From the NCBI RefSeq assembly GCF_002813775.1, contig NZ_CP020370.1, forward strand, positions 5,853,501 to 5,917,500: a DNA stretch of 64,000 nt. The letters are read 5' to 3'. Of this stretch, positions 7,977 to 16,653 are shown piece after piece. Every line of letters starts with the position of its first letter. Position 1 is the first letter of the stretch. The notes beneath the pieces are model-generated. The model was not told where the DNA came from. It saw only the letters and a list, made by a program, of their open reading frames with translations, and searched no databases. This stretch comes from Candidatus Thiodictyon syntrophicum (GTDB lineage: Bacteria; Pseudomonadota; Gammaproteobacteria; Chromatiales; Chromatiaceae). The position numbers were made by a program, and so were the translations under genes.

Positions 7977-8855
7977 TCAGCCAGAACCCTCCTGCGGACC
8001 GATCAGGGCCAGCAAACTCTCGGCATCGAAGATCCCGTCGAGCCAGGCATCCAGTTGCGCCACCGGCGCCGCGTCGATGCGCCGCTGCGCCCAGCCCGGC
8101 ACCGCACCGAAGCGGCGGGCCAGTTGGCGTTTGAGCGTGCTGGCCCTACCCTCGGCCTTGCCCTCGGCCTTACCTTTGGCCTCACCCTCAGTCTTACCCT
8201 CCTCAAAGATCGACTGATAGGCCCGGGTCTCCTGGATCGGTGTCACCAGATTCAACATGGCCCAAATCTCCTTCGCGGTCAGCCCGCGAAACCGTTCAAA
8301 AAACCAAAACTCCAGCACCTGCGAAAGCAGGTCGCGCACCGCGGGCAACACCGGCGCCTCCTGCACCGTGCGCCACAGCGCCGGGGCCTGCGCCCGTAAT
8401 TCTGCGTCATCCTCGATCATCAGCGGCGCGAACACCGCCACGTATGGATTATCCGGCTCGCGCGCCAACCACTCGGGCAGGATGCGATCAAGCGCCACCC
8501 CCATGGCCAGCGAGCCCGCCTCCCCGACCCGGCTCGGACACCCCGGCGCGTCGCGCTCACGCAGAAACACCGCGATACCGATCACATCGCGCTCGGGATG
8601 TTCCTCACCGTACAGCCCGATCTTGGTCAGCAGGTTATACCAGGCACCGGCCGCGTACTGCCCCTGGAATTCGACCACATACACGGGCCCAGCGTGCCCC
8701 TCAGGCTCAAAAATACCGTCCAGGCGCCGCTCCAGCCCCTTGATCGTCAACGAGCAGAAACGGTACTCCCCGACCAGTTGGTGGCCACCGGTCAGCACCC
8801 GGAAGGCCTCCGCACCCGTCGACAGAAACAGATAGATCGGATGGTCGGTCTTCAC
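7977..8855 (-). CDS. DUF2887/DUF4351 Rpn-like PD-(D/E)XK nuclease family protein
   Basis: 292 aa, no close functional assignment. Residues 1-210 resemble DUF2887 (MKTDHPIYLFLSTGAEAF start; VYVVEFQGQ near 80 is the likely E-x-Q of a PD-(D/E)XK fold), a family related to Rpn recombination-promoting nucleases. Residues 215-235 are a low-complexity EGKxEG stretch (KAEGKAEGRAS). The C-terminal 55 residues (QLARRFG...LDAWLDGIFDAESL) are a DUF4351-type helical domain. The locus holds several diverged or broken members of this superfamily, so it is probably part of the mobile accessory layer rather than glycan synthesis. Confidence 0.75.
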   Translation of the reverse strand: MKTDHPIYLFLSTGAEAFRVLTGGHQLVGEYRFCSLTIKGLERRLDGIFEPEGHAGPVYVVEFQGQYAAGAWYNLLTKIGLYGEEHPERDVIGIAVFLRERDAPGCPSRVGEAGSLAMGVALDRILPEWLAREPDNPYVAVFAPLMIEDDAELRAQAPALWRTVQEAPVLPAVRDLLSQVLEFWFFERFRGLTAKEIWAMLNLVTPIQETRAYQSIFEEGKTEGEAKGKAEGKAEGRASTLKRQLARRFGAVPGWAQRRIDAAPVAQLDAWLDGIFDAESLLALIGPQEGSG

Positions 8856-8887
8856 CGCCGGGGTCGCCTCCTCAAGCTCATCACATC

Positions 8888-9021
8888 GGCCTCAATCGTC
8901 GTTCCGCCAGCCCCATGGCCGACATCCATCACGGCCGGGGACCGCCCCGATGCCGTAGGAGCGGCCCCCCGGCCGCGACGGGTTGCCGCAAGGGCACGTG
9001 GCCGGAGTGATGATCAAGGCC
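8888..9021. repeat. composite palindromic element, core type B
   Basis: GGCCTCAATCGTCGTTCCGCC start, GGAGTGATGATCAAGGCC end; core GCGGCCCCCCGGCCGCGACG. Closely similar to 10886-11017. Confidence 0.8.
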
Positions 9022-9027
9022 GGGGGC

Positions 9028-9212
9028 GGCCTTGATCATAACCCCGGCCAAGCCGCACCGGCGAGCGCACGCGCTTAAGCCCGCGCGGACGCTGGGAGCG
9101 CCGCACCCCAGTGCGGCGCGGCCTCGCGAGCGACCGCGGCGTTGCGTTCTGCGGATAGGCCGCGCCGCACTGGGGTGCGGCGCTCCCGGTGGCCGGAATG
9201 ATGATCGAGGCC
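9028..9212. repeat. composite palindromic element, core type C (GCCGCACCCCAGTGCGGC)
   Basis: Ends GGCCTTGATCATAA and ATGATGATCGAGGCC. Core arms GGGAGCGCCGCACCCCAGTG and the inverted CACTGGGGTGCGGCGCTCCC separated by about 55 bp. Near-identical copies at 11024-11207, 60637-60825 and 63049-63237. Confidence 0.9.
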
Positions 9213-9218
9213 CGCATC

Positions 9219-9346
9219 GGCCTCGATCGTCGTTCCGCCCTACGGGTGACCCCAAGGGTAGCCGTAGGGTACGCATCGCGTACCCGGCCCCAGCGATTGC
9301 GGCGGCCTGGCGGGTACGCGATGCGTACCCTACGCGATCTGCGTCA
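9219..9346. repeat. palindromic element, core type D (GTAGGGTACGCATCGCGTACCC)
   Basis: GGCCTCGATCGTCGTTCCGCC end followed by inverted arms GTAGGGTACGCATCGCG and CGCGATGCGTACCCTAC. The right terminal repeat is not recognisable. Together with 9347-9502 it forms a segment duplicated at 11408-11652. Confidence 0.8.
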
Positions 9347-9421
9347 ACCCATCAGCTCTGATCACACCCCGTTGGCAGAGCAGTGCTCATGATCCAGGCC
9401 GTGCTACGGGACTATGCGCTG

Positions 9422-9502
9422 ATGCGCGATCACACCCCCTGGCATCGACTCTTCGGCATCGCCCTGACCGACCTCTTCACCGGCCGCCCCTGGCGCGTGG
9501 AG
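9422..9502 (+). pseudogene. 5' fragment of an Rpn-like gene (copy of 11572)
   Basis: 27 codons from MRDHTPWHRLFG are nearly identical to the start of the intact gene at 11572, then the match stops abruptly. The upstream 165 bp are also duplicated. From 9503 to 9583 I see no recognisable gene. Confidence 0.75.
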
Positions 9503-9583
9503 TGGCTGGTGGATGCGCTGCGCTCACCTAAAGCCTCGACCTCCAGCCGATCAAGGCCCTGCTTGAACACCAGGGTACACCCC

Positions 9584-10681
9584 TCAACCCGCAGGCGGGC
9601 GGGGCTCCGGGGGCTGGCGACCCAGCAGGGCTTCCAGCGTCCCGGCGGCGAAAATCCCGTCCAGCCAGGCGTCCAGTTGACCGAGGCTCGCCGCATCAAT
9701 GCGGGCCCGTGCCCAAGGGGGCAGTTGACCAAACCGGCCCGTCAGCAAGCGCTTCAACGCGTCGGTCTTGCCTTCCCGCTTACCTTCCCGCTTGCCTTCC
9801 CGCTTACCTTCCCGCTTGCCTTTCAGTTCACCCTCCAGCATCCCTTCCCGCTTCCACTTCTGCGTCCACTCATCCACCCGTTCGGCCAACATCGTCTCGA
9901 CCTCCGTTAAATCATGCACTTCCGGCAACTTTTCGCCCGGCAGCAAGCGCCGCAGCAGGACCCGCGCGAACCAGACCGTCAGCGCCCGCCGCAGGCTGGT
10001 GTAGCCCGGACCCTGCAACCGCACGCTGAGCCGGTGCAGTATCGGACGTAGCGCGTCGGGCCCGTCGCCGGCCAAGGTTTCCAGCCGCACCAGTTCAGCC
10101 GCGACGCTGGTAGCCTGCTCCAGCGTATCCTCCTCAATGCGGCCCTCGTCAATCAGATGATAGCGCTGTTGGGGCCGGTAGCGCGCCAGCGCGTCGGGCC
10201 ACGGGACGATCAGGTCGGCGACATCGCGCGCCGCCGTCCAGCGCCCGGAACCGTTGTAGAGCACCAGCGGAAACACCGGCGGCAGGCGCTCACCCGCGGC
10301 CACCGCCTGGCTCTTGATCAGGTCCTGATACAGCAGCCCGGTGTAGACCATCACCCGCACCGCCATCCAAGGGTCGACCTCGCTTTGGAACTCGATCAGC
10401 AGGTACACATAGAGCCAATCCCCCGCCACCCGGACCCGCCAGATGATGTCATCCTCGCGCGTACGCAGGTCGTCGGTGACATAGCTGCCACCCTGCTTCT
10501 CCAGGGTGGTGAAGTCGATCAGCGCCAGCCAGTCCTCCTGCACGAAGTCACGCAGCAGGCCCTCGACCATCTCCGGATGGGAGAACAGGTGTTTGTAGGA
10601 GCCGTCGTGCGGCGCACCCGCCGGCTGGGCGGTCGCCCGAGTGGACGCGTGGGAGCGACGCCGGCGAGGGGATCGGGACAT
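9584..10681 (-). CDS. Rpn-family recombination-promoting nuclease / putative transposase with DUF4351 tail
   Basis: 365 aa from the ATG at 10681 (a GTG at 10696 is in frame). The start PHDGSYKHLFSHPEMVEGLL and the nuclease core YVYLLIEFQSEVDPWMAVRV (E-x-Q of the PD-(D/E)XK fold, near residue 95) are those of the Rpn/YhgA family, whose members promote RecA-independent recombination. LPPVFPLVLYNGSGRW near 140 is another family motif. A KREG tetrapeptide repeat (12-bp units, about 9775-9825) precedes the DUF4351-type C-terminus. The palindromes around it resemble integration or recombination hot spots, but a causal link is inference. Confidence 0.85.
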   Translation of the reverse strand: MSRSPRRRRSHASTRATAQPAGAPHDGSYKHLFSHPEMVEGLLRDFVQEDWLALIDFTTLEKQGGSYVTDDLRTREDDIIWRVRVAGDWLYVYLLIEFQSEVDPWMAVRVMVYTGLLYQDLIKSQAVAAGERLPPVFPLVLYNGSGRWTAARDVADLIVPWPDALARYRPQQRYHLIDEGRIEEDTLEQATSVAAELVRLETLAGDGPDALRPILHRLSVRLQGPGYTSLRRALTVWFARVLLRRLLPGEKLPEVHDLTEVETMLAERVDEWTQKWKREGMLEGELKGKREGKREGKREGKREGKTDALKRLLTGRFGQLPPWARARIDAASLGQLDAWLDGIFAAGTLEALLGRQPPEPRPPAG

Positions 10682-10885
10682 GGCAGCGGGGCCCACGGGC
10701 CGGTTGGGAACACGAAAGGGAACCGAAACGCATCGCCCGGATAGGACAACGCAGGGGCCGACACCGGAAGGGCACCGGCAGCGCTGAAGTTTCGTAGGGT
10801 GGATAAGCGCAGCGCATCCACCATCAGCCGCGTCCCCGGCACAATGCCGGCTGCGGCCATCCGATCATGATCAAGGCCCACGTCC

Positions 10886-11017
10886 GCCCGATCGTCGTTC
10901 CGCCCGCCCCACGGGTGACATCCATCACGGCCGGGGACCGCCCCGATGCCGTAGGAGCGGCCCCCCGGCCGCGACGGGTTGCCGCAAGAGCGCGTGGCCG
11001 GAGTGATGATCAAGGCC
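10886..11017. repeat. composite palindromic element, core type B
   Basis: CGATCGTCGTTCCGCC start, GTGATGATCAAGGCC end, GCGGCCCCCCGGCCGCGACG arm. From 10697 to 10885 no gene is visible; the stretch holds GTAGGGTGGATAAGCGCAGC-type repeat debris. Confidence 0.8.
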
Positions 11018-11023
11018 GGGTGC

Positions 11024-11207
11024 GGCCTTGATCATCACCCCGGCCACGCCGCACCGGCGAGCGCACGCGCTTAAGCCCGCGCCGACGCTGGGAGCACCGC
11101 ACCCCAGTGCGGCGCGGCCTCGCGAGCGACCGCGGCGTTGCGTTCTGCGGATAGGCCGCGCCGCACTGGGGTGCGGCGCTCCCGGTGGCCGGAATGATGA
11201 GCGAGGC
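11024..11207. repeat. composite palindromic element, core type C
   Basis: Near-identical to 9028-9212 (same 55-bp loop); ends GGCCTTGATCATCA and ATGATGAGCGAGGCC. Confidence 0.9.
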
Positions 11208-11214
11208 CCGCATC

Positions 11215-11356
11215 GGCCTTGATCGTGGTTCCGGCCAACGCACGCGTAGGGTGCGCCGCGCGCACCGGGAACGTCTGCGCCGCTCGGAGGTTACTGGGTG
11301 CGCACAGCGCACCCTACGGCGTTGGCTCGGTTGCGGCCGGGACGATGATCGAGGCC
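11215..11356. repeat. composite palindromic element, core type E (GTAGGGTGCGC)
   Basis: GGCCTTGATCGTGGTTCCGG start, CGATGATCGAGGCC end. Core arms GCGTAGGGTGCGCC and GCGCACCCTACGGCG. A related copy is at 62577-62705. Confidence 0.85.
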
Positions 11357-11515
11357 GTTTCTGACCACCCGGCGCATCACCTGTCGGGTAGGCGCCTGCG
11401 GCTCCGAGTAGCCGTAGGGTACGCATCGCGTACCCGGCCCCAGCGGTTGCGGCGGCCTGGCGGGTACGCGATGCGTACCCTACGCGATCTGCGTCAACCC
11501 ATCAGCTCTGATCGC
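11356..11515. repeat. 50-bp dispersed repeat plus core D palindrome
   Basis: 11356-11405 repeats the segment at 4173-4222. 11408-11515 repeats the core D palindrome of 9257-9360 and leads into the duplicated 5' end of the Rpn-like gene. Confidence 0.75.
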
Positions 11516-11571
11516 ACCCCGTTGGCAGAGCGGTGCTCATGATCCAGGCCGTGCTACGGTACCATGCGCCG

Positions 11572-12567
11572 ATGCGCGATCACACTCCCTGGCATCGACT
11601 CTTCGGCATCGCCCTGACCGACCTCTTCACCGGCCGCCCCTGGCGCGTGGAGCTGGAAATGGAGCTGGCGCTCAAGAGCCAGCGGCTGGACGTGCTGATC
11701 ATCGAACGGTTACCCGGCGCCGCGGCAACCACTGAGGCGGCCCTGGCCGACCTGCCCGACGGGCTGGAGAACCTCACCGCCCATAATGTCCTAAGCTACA
11801 AGTCCAAACAGGAGCCGCTGGACGGCTGGGCGCTCGAAGAGCTGATCGGCCACTACGTCACCTATCGCAAACTCGCCTCCATCCAGGCCGCCACGGGCCG
11901 ACCGACAGCCGCCGACACCGACGCCGCCGTGGAACCGCCGACCGCGGGCTATCGGCTGCTGCCGGAGGCGGATTTCCGTCTCTATGCCGTCGCCACCCGC
12001 CATCCTGGGAAGCTGTTTCGGCAACTCCCCGCCGCGGCCCGGACCCCCAGCGCCTGGCCCGGCATCTACGATCTCGGCTGGGGCAACCGCCGGATTCGGC
12101 TGATCGTCCTGAACACTCTGGCCCAGCACCCGCGCAATGCCCCCTGGGAACTGTTCGCCAGCGAGATGGATCGAATCCGCTACGGACTGGCCCATTACCG
12201 GCCGCACAGCCCAGCGGCGCAGTTGCTGCGCTACCATCTTGCCAACGTCCACCGTCTGGAGCTTCCCGACATGGCTTACACGCTCGACGACTTCAAACGC
12301 GACACCTACCGCATGCTCATCGACGACCTGCATGAACTCAGCGAGCAAGAGCGCCAAGTACTGAGCCAAGCACTGCTGGAGCGGATGGGTGTCGAGGACC
12401 GCTTGCGCGGGCTCGCTGCCGAGGACCGCTTGCGCGGGCTCGCTGCCGAAGACCGCTTGCGCGGGCTCGCTGCCGAAGACCGCTTGCGCGGGCTCGCTGC
12501 CGAAGACCGCTTGCGCGGGCTGGACCCCGAACAAGTCAAGGCTTGGCTCAAACGCACCGGGCATTAA
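11572..12567 (+). CDS. uncharacterised PD-(D/E)XK-like protein with C-terminal EDRLRGLAA repeats
   Basis: 331 aa; function unknown. MRDHTPWHRLFG... and VELEMELALKSQRLDVLII (possible nuclease core) followed by NVLSYKSKQEPLDGWALEEL match the family seen again at 49591-50352 ([45 protein letters not shown]). I start at the ATG at 11572 because that mirrors the shorter homologue; an in-frame ATG at 11539 arises from a repeat-like ATGATCCAGGCC. The C-terminus has five 9-residue units EDRLRGLAA encoded by 27-bp repeats (about 12394-12528). It is the only clearly plus-strand long gene in the window. Confidence 0.7.
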   Translation: MRDHTPWHRLFGIALTDLFTGRPWRVELEMELALKSQRLDVLIIERLPGAAATTEAALADLPDGLENLTAHNVLSYKSKQEPLDGWALEELIGHYVTYRKLASIQAATGRPTAADTDAAVEPPTAGYRLLPEADFRLYAVATRHPGKLFRQLPAAARTPSAWPGIYDLGWGNRRIRLIVLNTLAQHPRNAPWELFASEMDRIRYGLAHYRPHSPAAQLLRYHLANVHRLELPDMAYTLDDFKRDTYRMLIDDLHELSEQERQVLSQALLERMGVEDRLRGLAAEDRLRGLAAEDRLRGLAAEDRLRGLAAEDRLRGLDPEQVKAWLKRTGH

Positions 12568-12619
12568 ACGCACGCCGGGGTGGTTTCGCTGACGCCCACG
12601 GTTACGACCGTCCCGGCCT

Positions 12620-12808
12620 GGATCATCCTTGCAGCCACCGCGGGTCACCGCGCGGTCGTCGGTCCGCACAGCGGACCCGACGGGCGCGCAGCCTCGATCA
12701 ATATCCCGGCCACCCCACCGATGACGGACGCCGCGCCAACGCCGTAGGAGCGGCCCCCCGGCCGCGACGGGTTACCGCAAGGGCCGGGTGGCCGAAGTAA
12801 TGATCAAG
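12620..12808. repeat. adjacent partial palindromic elements (cores A and B)
   Basis: A half core A (GGTCCGCACAGCGGACC, 12661-12677) is followed by CCTCGATCAATATCCCGGCC and a core B arm ending AAGTAATGATCAAG. No gene lies in 12568-12854. Confidence 0.75.
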
Positions 12809-12854
12809 AAAGCGCCACCAAGCGGCCGCCATCGCAACTCCCGCCCCGGCGTCA

Positions 12855-13631
12855 TCACGCCCAGCCCCGCCACCAATACACCCACCAGCCCAAATACTCC
12901 TTCAGCGCGCGCGTGCTCCCCGCCAGGGCCCCCGCATCCGGCAGCCAGCGCAGCGCTTGGGCCGGCTGGGGCATCACCTCGAAATCGGTCGGCGCCGGGA
13001 TCGCCGCCACCCCCGCCGCGCGGAAACTCGCCAGTGCCCGCGGCATATGCAGGGCCGAGGTCACCAGCAGCACCCGCTCGATCCCCAGCGTCCGGATCAG
13101 CTCCGCGCTGTAGAGCGCATTCTCGCGGGTGTTGCGGCTGCGCTCCTCCAACACCAACGCGGCGGCCGGCACCCCCAGATCGGCCAGCAACCGACCCATC
13201 GCCTGCGCCTCCGGCAGTCGCTCCCCCTGCCAGGCCAGGCGCCCGCCGGACAGGATCAGCCGCTTGGCCTTGCCGGCGTGATAGATCCGCGCCGCCTGCC
13301 AGACCCGGTCAGCCGCCGAACCCAGGTCCGGATACGGCCAGCCGGGCGGCCCGGCATCGATCGCACCCCCCAGCACCACCGCCGCCTCGGCGACCGGCAA
13401 TTCCGCGACGGCCAGATTGGCAAAACGTCCCTCCAGCGACTGCCGCAGCGCATCCGAGACGGCGGGCAGCGACCAGACTCCCAACCACACAACCGCCACC
13501 AGCAGCGTCCCCAGACCCCAACGTCGCCGCCCCAACGCCAGCAAGAGCAGCCCCAGCAGGCACAGGGTCAGCGACAGACCCAGTGGATACGCGAGTTGCC
13601 CCAGTAGCTTGTCGAGGTAGAGACCTTGCAT
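12855..13631 (-). CDS. YdcF/ElyC family (DUF218) membrane protein
   Basis: 258 aa. Two hydrophobic N-terminal segments (about residues 10-33 and 38-57) anchor it. The DUF218 domain follows with VVLGGAID near 85, RLILSGG near 127 and NTRENA near 168. ElyC/SanA relatives act at the cell envelope, in peptidoglycan / lipid-carrier homeostasis, but the reaction is not established. It sits at the end of the glycan gene run, consistent with an envelope role. Start is the first ATG. Confidence 0.85.
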   Translation of the reverse strand: MQGLYLDKLLGQLAYPLGLSLTLCLLGLLLLALGRRRWGLGTLLVAVVWLGVWSLPAVSDALRQSLEGRFANLAVAELPVAEAAVVLGGAIDAGPPGWPYPDLGSAADRVWQAARIYHAGKAKRLILSGGRLAWQGERLPEAQAMGRLLADLGVPAAALVLEERSRNTRENALYSAELIRTLGIERVLLVTSALHMPRALASFRAAGVAAIPAPTDFEVMPQPAQALRWLPDAGALAGSTRALKEYLGWWVYWWRGWA

Positions 13632-13636
13632 GCCCG

Positions 13637-13722
13637 CTCACTTGTTCGGCGTCTTCGCCGGCAACACCCCGCCCGACCGCAGCACCCGCGCCACCTCCGC
13701 GAGCACCGCCGCCGGGTCTACT
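13637..13722 (-). pseudogene. 3' remnant of a SAM methyltransferase gene
   Basis: About 28 codons (DPAAVLAEVARVLRSGGVL, then AKTPNK and stop) match the post-motif helix and strand of class I methyltransferases (EVxRVLxPGGxL). The frame is continuous only back to the end of the next methyltransferase gene, so the rest has been lost. Confidence 0.5.
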
Positions 13723-14524
13723 TCCTCGCCTCGATCAACATGAACAGCCCGGCATTGGGCCATAGCCGCCGAATCAGCCCCCGCGGCCACACCTTGCGCG
13801 CCAGCGTCAGCAAAGCCCCGCGATGTCGCTGCCCCGCGTCGGACTCCAGCAGATCACCATGCGTCAGCACCGTCGCGATCCGCACCTCACGGAAATCCGC
13901 ACACAGCGCCCGCGCCTCGCGAACCGAATAAGCCTTGGTGCCGGGACTCTCCAGATAGCGCGCATAGACCTCGGTCAGCGACAACCAGGGCCTCAGCCCC
14001 AGCAAGGCGTAGCGCGCCCAGAGCATCAGGCCGACCAAGGACCACCGGTGGTAGATCATGATCCTCGCGCACCCGCCCGGCTTCAGCACCCGCCACACCT
14101 CGGCGATCGCCTTGGGCGTGTCCGGGCTGTGATGCAACACACCCCAGGAATACACCAGATCGAACGTTTCGGCCGGGAACTCCAGGTTCTCCGCGTCCCC
14201 CACCGCCAACCGCGAGGCCAGCCCAAACGCCGCCAGGCGTCGCCGCGTATGCGCGACCGCCCGCTCGGTCAGGTCGATCCCCCACAGGTCCGCACCCGCC
14301 GCGGCAAACTCCTGATGATCCGCCCCCAGCCCCACGCCGATCTCCAGCACGCGCAAGCCGCGCGCCGCCTCGAAACCGGCAAAGTCACGGATATAGGGCT
14401 CCAACCGGTAGCGCGTCTGCGCCTGGGCCAGATAGCCGGCACGATCCACATCCGCCAGATACAGGGCCTCGCCGCAGGCCGCCTGGTCCCAAAAGGCATG
14501 CACCGCGTCTTTCGCCTCACTCAT
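13718..14524 (-). CDS. class I SAM-dependent methyltransferase
   Basis: 268 aa. Motif I VLEIGVGLGADH (residues about 60-71), acidic D of motif II in LWGIDLTERAV, and DLVYSWGVLHHSPDT then EVWRVLKPGG, all typical of UbiE/methyltransf_11 enzymes. The IMIYHRWSLVGLMLW tail recurs in the 18013-18963 homologue (LMVYHRGWWNYYILH), so these two probably do the same kind of small-molecule or glycan methylation. GGGGAG upstream supports the ATG at 14524 over the in-frame GTG at 14527. It lies between asnB and the DUF218 gene. Confidence 0.88.
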   Translation of the reverse strand: MSEAKDAVHAFWDQAACGEALYLADVDRAGYLAQAQTRYRLEPYIRDFAGFEAARGLRVLEIGVGLGADHQEFAAAGADLWGIDLTERAVAHTRRRLAAFGLASRLAVGDAENLEFPAETFDLVYSWGVLHHSPDTPKAIAEVWRVLKPGGCARIMIYHRWSLVGLMLWARYALLGLRPWLSLTEVYARYLESPGTKAYSVREARALCADFREVRIATVLTHGDLLESDAGQRHRGALLTLARKVWPRGLIRRLWPNAGLFMLIEARK

Positions 14525-14547
14525 CACCCCACTCCCCGTTCGGCTTT

Positions 14548-14675
14548 ATCGTAACTTGCGGCCACCTCGAGGGTGATATCCGTCGCGGCCGGGGGGCCGC
14601 TCCTACGCCGTAGGAGCGGCCCCCCGGCCGCGACGGCTTGCCGCAAGGGCGCGTGACCGCAGTGATGATCAAGCC
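14548..14675. repeat. composite palindromic element, core type B
   Basis: GTCGCGGCCGGGGGGCCGCT and AGCGGCCCCCCGGCCGCGAC arms; right end GTGATGATCAAGCC. Its TTGATCA end supplies the TGA stop codon of the asparagine synthase-like gene at 14669. Confidence 0.85.
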
Positions 14676-16588
14676 CCCCCGCTCGGCTGATCGATAAACC
14701 GCCTGGCCCAGAGTTCCATCGTCAACACTGCCCATTGCAGCATATACAGATCATCCCGGCCGGCCTGGCTGCGCGCGCGGGCCTCCTGCAGCGCCCGATA
14801 ATCGAACCAGCCCCGCGCCTTGACCGCCGACTCCGAGGTCAGGTCATGCCACAGATCCGCCAGATCATAGCGCAGCCATTTCCGATAAGGCGCCCCGAAA
14901 CCCGCCTTGGGTCGGTCGATGATCGAATCCGGCACGATACCCCTGGCCGCCTCGCGCAACAGCACCTTGGTCTCGCGCCCCAACAACCAGTCGGCCGGAT
15001 AGCGCGTCACCGCATTCACCAGTTCCAGGTCCAGCAGCGGCACCCGCGCCTCAACGCCCACCGCCATACTCATCTTGTCGGTATAATTAAGGTTATGATT
15101 GGGCAGATAGATGGCGAGGTCGCGTTCCTGCAAGGCTGCGAGCCCCGACAGCCCGGTCTCAACGATGTGACGTTGGCAGTCGTCGCGAAAGGTCTCGGTG
15201 TGCAACGCATCGCGCACGCCGGGCGACCAGACCCGGCTGATCTCCGCCTGCGGCGTATTGGCACAGAGGTTGAGAAAGCGCGTGCTAGGGGGTTGCGCCA
15301 GTTCGCTCAATATCCGCCGCACCCGCCGCAGTTGAGCCCCGAACCGCCCCTCCCAGGCCCCGGGGAGCCGCGCCGCCAGTGCGGCGATCAGGCGGCGCGG
15401 CGCGAGCGGCCAGCCCGCCAATCCCCCCATGGCACGCAGCACCTGATAGCGGGGATAGCCGCAGAACAATTCGTCCACGCCCTGCCCGGACAGCAACACC
15501 TTGACCCCCTGTTCGCGGGCCTGTTGACATATCAAGAAACAGGCAATCGCCGCCGGATCGGCCAGCGGCTCATCCAGGTGCCAAACCAGCTCGGGCAGAA
15601 GGTCGGCGACCTGCGGCCGGAGTTCGATCTCATGCAGCGGCAGACCCAGCCGCCGGGCCAGCGCGCGGGCGTGCGGCAAGTCTTCGGCCGCGCGGTCGAG
15701 CTGATTGTCCGCCTGCGGATAGGAAATAGTAAAGCAGTCCAGCCCAGCCCCGGCAGCCGGTGCGGCCAGTGCGGTGATCAGACTGCTGTCCAACCCGCCG
15801 CTGAGGAACAGACCCACCGGGACATCCGCCACCAGTTGCCGCCGGGTGGCAGCCAGCAGTTGACCCCGCAGATCGGCGAGCGCGCCAGCCCGATCCTGAA
15901 GCCGCGCCTCCCCGAACGGGGCCTGCCAGTACCGCTGGACAGCGATCGGACGACCGGACCGCCAGCGCAGCCAAGTGCCTGGCGCCAACCGCTTGACGGC
16001 CTTAAAGGCAGTGCGCTCGCCCGCGGCGTGACAATAGGCCAGGTGCTGTTGCAGCGCCGTGAAATCCGGTTCACGCGAAAGCCCGGGATGTTGCAGCAGC
16101 GCCTTGATCTCACTGCCGAACAGCAACTGGCCGGGGGCGGGTTCCGCATAATAGAGCGGCTTGACCCCCAGCGGGTCCCGCGCCAAGAGCAGTTCCCGGG
16201 TGCGTGCGTCCCACCAGGCGAAGGCGAAGATCCCGTTGAGGCGGGTAGTGAATGGCGCACCGTATTCGAGCAGACCGTGCAGCAGGACTTCCGTGTCGCC
16301 GGTGGAGTGGAAGCGATGACCACGAGCGGTCAGGTCTTGGCGCAGTTCCCGGAAGTTATAGATCTCGCCGTTATAGACCAAAACGCCGCACCCATCCGGC
16401 GCGTGCATCGGTTGGGCCGCGGCCGGGCTGAGGTCGAGGATGGAGAGCCGCACTTGGCCGAGTGCAACCCCGGCGGCTGGGTCCTCGAAAATGCCCTGAC
16501 CGTCCGGGCCGCGGTGGGCTTGGGCGGTGTTCATCCTGGACGTCAGGCCTTGCAGATAATCACCGGCGAATCCGGATATCCCGCACAT
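14669..16588 (-). CDS. asnB: asparagine synthase-like glutamine amidotransferase (copy 1)
   Basis: 639 aa. N-terminal class II glutaminase: MCGISGF with Cys2 as nucleophile, HRGPDGQG near 26, VYNGEIYNF near 74. C-terminal ATP-pyrophosphatase: PP-loop LFLSGGLDSS near 260, LSGQGVDELFCGYPRY near 370. Housekeeping AsnB makes asparagine, but homologues inside polysaccharide loci (WbpS type) are thought to convert uronic-acid carboxylates to amides. Three diverged copies here favour such glycan roles, though that is inference. GGGAGA precedes the ATG. The stop codon lies in the end of a palindromic repeat. Confidence 0.9.
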   Translation of the reverse strand: MCGISGFAGDYLQGLTSRMNTAQAHRGPDGQGIFEDPAAGVALGQVRLSILDLSPAAAQPMHAPDGCGVLVYNGEIYNFRELRQDLTARGHRFHSTGDTEVLLHGLLEYGAPFTTRLNGIFAFAWWDARTRELLLARDPLGVKPLYYAEPAPGQLLFGSEIKALLQHPGLSREPDFTALQQHLAYCHAAGERTAFKAVKRLAPGTWLRWRSGRPIAVQRYWQAPFGEARLQDRAGALADLRGQLLAATRRQLVADVPVGLFLSGGLDSSLITALAAPAAGAGLDCFTISYPQADNQLDRAAEDLPHARALARRLGLPLHEIELRPQVADLLPELVWHLDEPLADPAAIACFLICQQAREQGVKVLLSGQGVDELFCGYPRYQVLRAMGGLAGWPLAPRRLIAALAARLPGAWEGRFGAQLRRVRRILSELAQPPSTRFLNLCANTPQAEISRVWSPGVRDALHTETFRDDCQRHIVETGLSGLAALQERDLAIYLPNHNLNYTDKMSMAVGVEARVPLLDLELVNAVTRYPADWLLGRETKVLLREAARGIVPDSIIDRPKAGFGAPYRKWLRYDLADLWHDLTSESAVKARGWFDYRALQEARARSQAGRDDLYMLQWAVLTMELWARRFIDQPSGGA

Positions 16589-16653
16589 AATTTTCTCCCT
16601 AGCTTAAGGAGCGTCTGCAGTCATCGTCAATCGCACTCCTTAACCCCCTGACC

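Noticed and set aside
8240-8835. Plus-strand open frames over the DUF2887 gene
   Set aside because: Antisense mirrors of a clear minus-strand gene with family motifs.
14735-16651. 638-codon plus-strand open frame
   Set aside because: It is antisense to asnB copy 1 and its translation has no domain features; high GC creates long mirror frames. The same applies to 5428-6867, 22275-23576, 1732-2868 and 3072-4124.
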